From Candidatus Curtissbacteria bacterium RIFCSPLOWO2_01_FULL_37_9 (GTDB lineage: Bacteria > Patescibacteriota > Microgenomatia > Curtissbacterales > GWA2-41-24), in the NCBI GenBank assembly GCA_001776425.1, contig MFBN01000038.1, positions 685 to 5,857 on the forward strand: DNA of 5,173 nt, read 5' to 3'. The notes under the pieces are model-generated. The model ran no database searches. It saw nothing but the letters and a program-made list of their open reading frames with translations, and was not told the DNA's origin. This document shows positions 3,834-5,173 of this stretch, in pieces (position 1 is the stretch's first letter; each line of letters opens with the position of its first letter). The translations under genes and the position numbers were made by a program.

Positions 3834-4980
3834 GTCAAAGTTCTGGAAAAAAGCATTTCTTGCTAATTTAACGGCTATTTTAGCAATTGTCGCTGTTTTG
3901 ACGGTCTTTTTTTTGACACCTTTAGGCAAGGCGCATTTGCGCACCTTCCTATTGGCTTCAGAAGTAATTCCGAATTTTCCTATTAAGCCTTTAGGCTATT
4001 TAAGCAGGGATCCGTTCATACAGGAGATAACACTCAAAACTTCATTTGTAGAAGTAGCGGCTGATCTTTATAGGCCGCAGGATAATAAAAAACATCCTGC
4101 TGTTATTTTTACTTTGGGAACAATAGTAAACAGAAAAGATGCGCAGGTAACCAAATTTGCCCAGGCTTTATCAAGAACTGGGTTTGTAGTTTTGGTCCCC
4201 GATTTACCGGATTTTATGTCTGGATTTGTCTGGACGGATTCTGTAAACACTTTAATCTCTTCAGTAGAATTCTTAGACGAGCAGGATTTTGTTGAGAAAA
4301 ACAAAATTGGATTTGCCGGGTTTTGCGTAGGGGCTTCTGCCTCGGTCATAGCGGCAGAAGATAGCCAAATTGCTGATAAAATTACTTTCATTTCTGCTAT
4401 TTCCCCATATTTTGATCTAATTTCTTTATCTGAAGCAGTAACCACAAAACAAGCCCAAAGTGGGAAAGGAGGGTTTGAACCCTGGGAACCGGCAAAGTTA
4501 AGCGTTGAATCGGTCCAAAAAGGGTTTATTAATTATGTAGCAGACGAAGAAGAAAAACAGCTTTTGAAGGACTATTTCTTGGAGGGGAAACAAATAGACC
4601 AAGAGAAAATTCAAACTTTTTCTATTGAAGCTGCGAGTATTTATGGGTTTTTAGCAAATTCTGACAGAGAAAAATTAAATGAGATTTGGCAGAATTTTCC
4701 CCAAAGCGGAAAAGATCTTTTAGTTGAGCTTTCCCCAAGCACAAAAATTGACAAATTAAAAGCAAAACTTTTTATTTTAAATGACAAGAAGGACACATTT
4801 GTTCCTAAAATTGAAGGACAGAAGTTAGCTCAAAGTTTACCACGGAGCCAAGTTTACTTTGCCGAGGTCGATTCTTTTGAACATGTAAATCCGAAGACAA
4901 GACTGCCGAGGCTGGCGGCAATAAGGCAACTTTGGCATTTGGGCAAATATCTTTATAATGTGTTTTCTGAGGTAGGCTAG
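3832..4980 (+). CDS. Membrane-anchored alpha/beta hydrolase, dienelactone hydrolase-like
   Basis: This 382-residue protein has a basic N-terminus and one hydrophobic helix at about 8-29 with no cleavage or lipobox signal. It is therefore probably anchored with the catalytic domain outside the membrane. The hydrolase fold follows: the HPAVIFTLG strand (about 87-95), a GFVVLVPDLPDF segment, and the nucleophile elbow GFCVGA with Cys165. The acid is Asp321 in DTFVP and the base is His351 in FEHVNP. Cys as nucleophile is the dienelactone-hydrolase arrangement, although most relatives of this shape are Ser esterases. Residues about 195-300 form an acidic, mostly helical insertion that probably acts as a lid. 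The substrate is unknown. No Shine-Dalgarno precedes the ATG, which overlaps a repeat copy. The next gene follows after 2 nt. Confidence 0.8.
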   Translation: MSKFWKKAFLANLTAILAIVAVLTVFFLTPLGKAHLRTFLLASEVIPNFPIKPLGYLSRDPFIQEITLKTSFVEVAADLYRPQDNKKHPAVIFTLGTIVNRKDAQVTKFAQALSRTGFVVLVPDLPDFMSGFVWTDSVNTLISSVEFLDEQDFVEKNKIGFAGFCVGASASVIAAEDSQIADKITFISAISPYFDLISLSEAVTTKQAQSGKGGFEPWEPAKLSVESVQKGFINYVADEEEKQLLKDYFLEGKQIDQEKIQTFSIEAASIYGFLANSDREKLNEIWQNFPQSGKDLLVELSPSTKIDKLKAKLFILNDKKDTFVPKIEGQKLAQSLPRSQVYFAEVDSFEHVNPKTRLPRLAAIRQLWHLGKYLYNVFSEVG

Positions 4981-4982
4981 TC

Positions 4983-5173
4983 GTGAAAGAAATTTACAGG
5001 GCAGCTGAGAAAAATTTCTGCAAGATTCCCGAAGGACTTCGGGATTTGGTGACGGTTAGAATCGCTGAGTTTTATCTGCAGTTTGGGCCAGGGCACGGTT
5101 TTAAAACTAATAAGGGGCGTTATTGGGGACATAAAATTATGACAGATTGGCTTGAGGGGAGGCCGACTCCTCT
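4983..5173 (+). CDS. Partial gene of unknown function, cut by the window end
   Basis: A GTG at 4983 opens a frame that stays open to the last base (63 codons), beginning MKEIYRAAEKNFCKIPEGL. It then passes through VRIAEFYLQFGPGHGFKT and RYWGHKIMTDWLEG. GAGGTAGG at 4969-4976, inside the end of the hydrolase gene, gives a good ribosome binding site 6-10 nt upstream. With only 2 nt between stop and start, the two genes are probably co-translated. I do not recognise the family. The soluble, mixed-charge composition and aromatic/Gly-rich centre suggest a cytoplasmic protein, but the end is missing. Confidence 0.6.
   Translation, partial: MKEIYRAAEKNFCKIPEGLRDLVTVRIAEFYLQFGPGHGFKTNKGRYWGHKIMTDWLEGRPTP
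5027..5044. other. Perfect 8-bp inverted repeat inside the partial gene
   Basis: TCCCGAAG and CTTCGGGA are perfectly complementary around GA, which in RNA would form a 7-bp stem with a GGAC loop. It lies 46 nt after the hydrolase stop codon, inside the open frame, where it encodes PEGLR. No T-run follows, so termination is unlikely. It may be a dispersed palindrome or chance. Confidence 0.45.

Noticed and set aside
4068..4445. Minus-strand open frame of 125 codons
   Set aside because: It is fully inside the hydrolase gene, which shows clear catalytic motifs. The translation is Ser/Lys/Thr-rich with no family features and has no promoter or ribosome binding site.

Overview
The window is about 60% A+T, densely packed, and every recognisable gene is on the + strand. 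Short overlapping genes, an S23-type four-helix-bundle gene, a GxxExxY gene and AbiE-like nucleotidyltransferase pairs suggest a Candidate Phyla Radiation (Patescibacteria, perhaps Microgenomates-like) genome. This assignment is inferred from gene content and style; no marker gene is present. TGA ends at least four genes and Trp is encoded by TGG, so the standard bacterial code applies, not the UGA=Gly code of Gracilibacteria/SR1.

Layout. (1) 1-540: an S23/IVP-like four-helix-bundle gene (50-436) between two arrays of a degenerate 10-bp, GGG-phased repeat. The arrays are in opposite orientation, so they could pair around the gene. (2) 545-1916: a consensus sigma70 promoter (TTGACA-N17-TATATT) drives an AbiEi-like antitoxin gene overlapping by 11 nt an AbiEii-like nucleotidyltransferase toxin gene. 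(3) 1940-3222: a second promoter (TTGACA-N17-TATTAT, with an inverted repeat across the -10) drives a different HTH protein gene. It overlaps by 17 nt a second, shorter nucleotidyltransferase gene, so the window holds two tandem regulator/NTase modules of related logic but different sequence. (4) 3223-3833: a GT-rich stretch, a perfect 8-bp hairpin, then a GxxExxY (PD-(D/E)XK-like) gene bracketed by ATGCGAAT repeats, four upstream and two inverted downstream. The gene is split by one extra T in a T6 run (+1 frameshift at TTT TAA A). (5) 3832-4980: a membrane-anchored alpha/beta hydrolase with a Cys-Asp-His triad of dienelactone-hydrolase type, whose start codon lies inside the last inverted repeat copy. 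(6) 4983-5173: the start of a coupled gene of unknown function, cut by the window end.

How it fits together. The middle is a small accessory island of two toxin-antitoxin-like modules. On either side sits a single small gene wrapped in its own inverted array of short repeats. The repeat families are unrelated in sequence but alike in arrangement. This resembles the intervening-sequence elements of 23S rRNA, where an S23 ORF lies between complementary flanks, and it is the best candidate here for something undescribed. The hydrolase and following gene look like ordinary chromosomal genes into whose 5' side the second element has come to rest.
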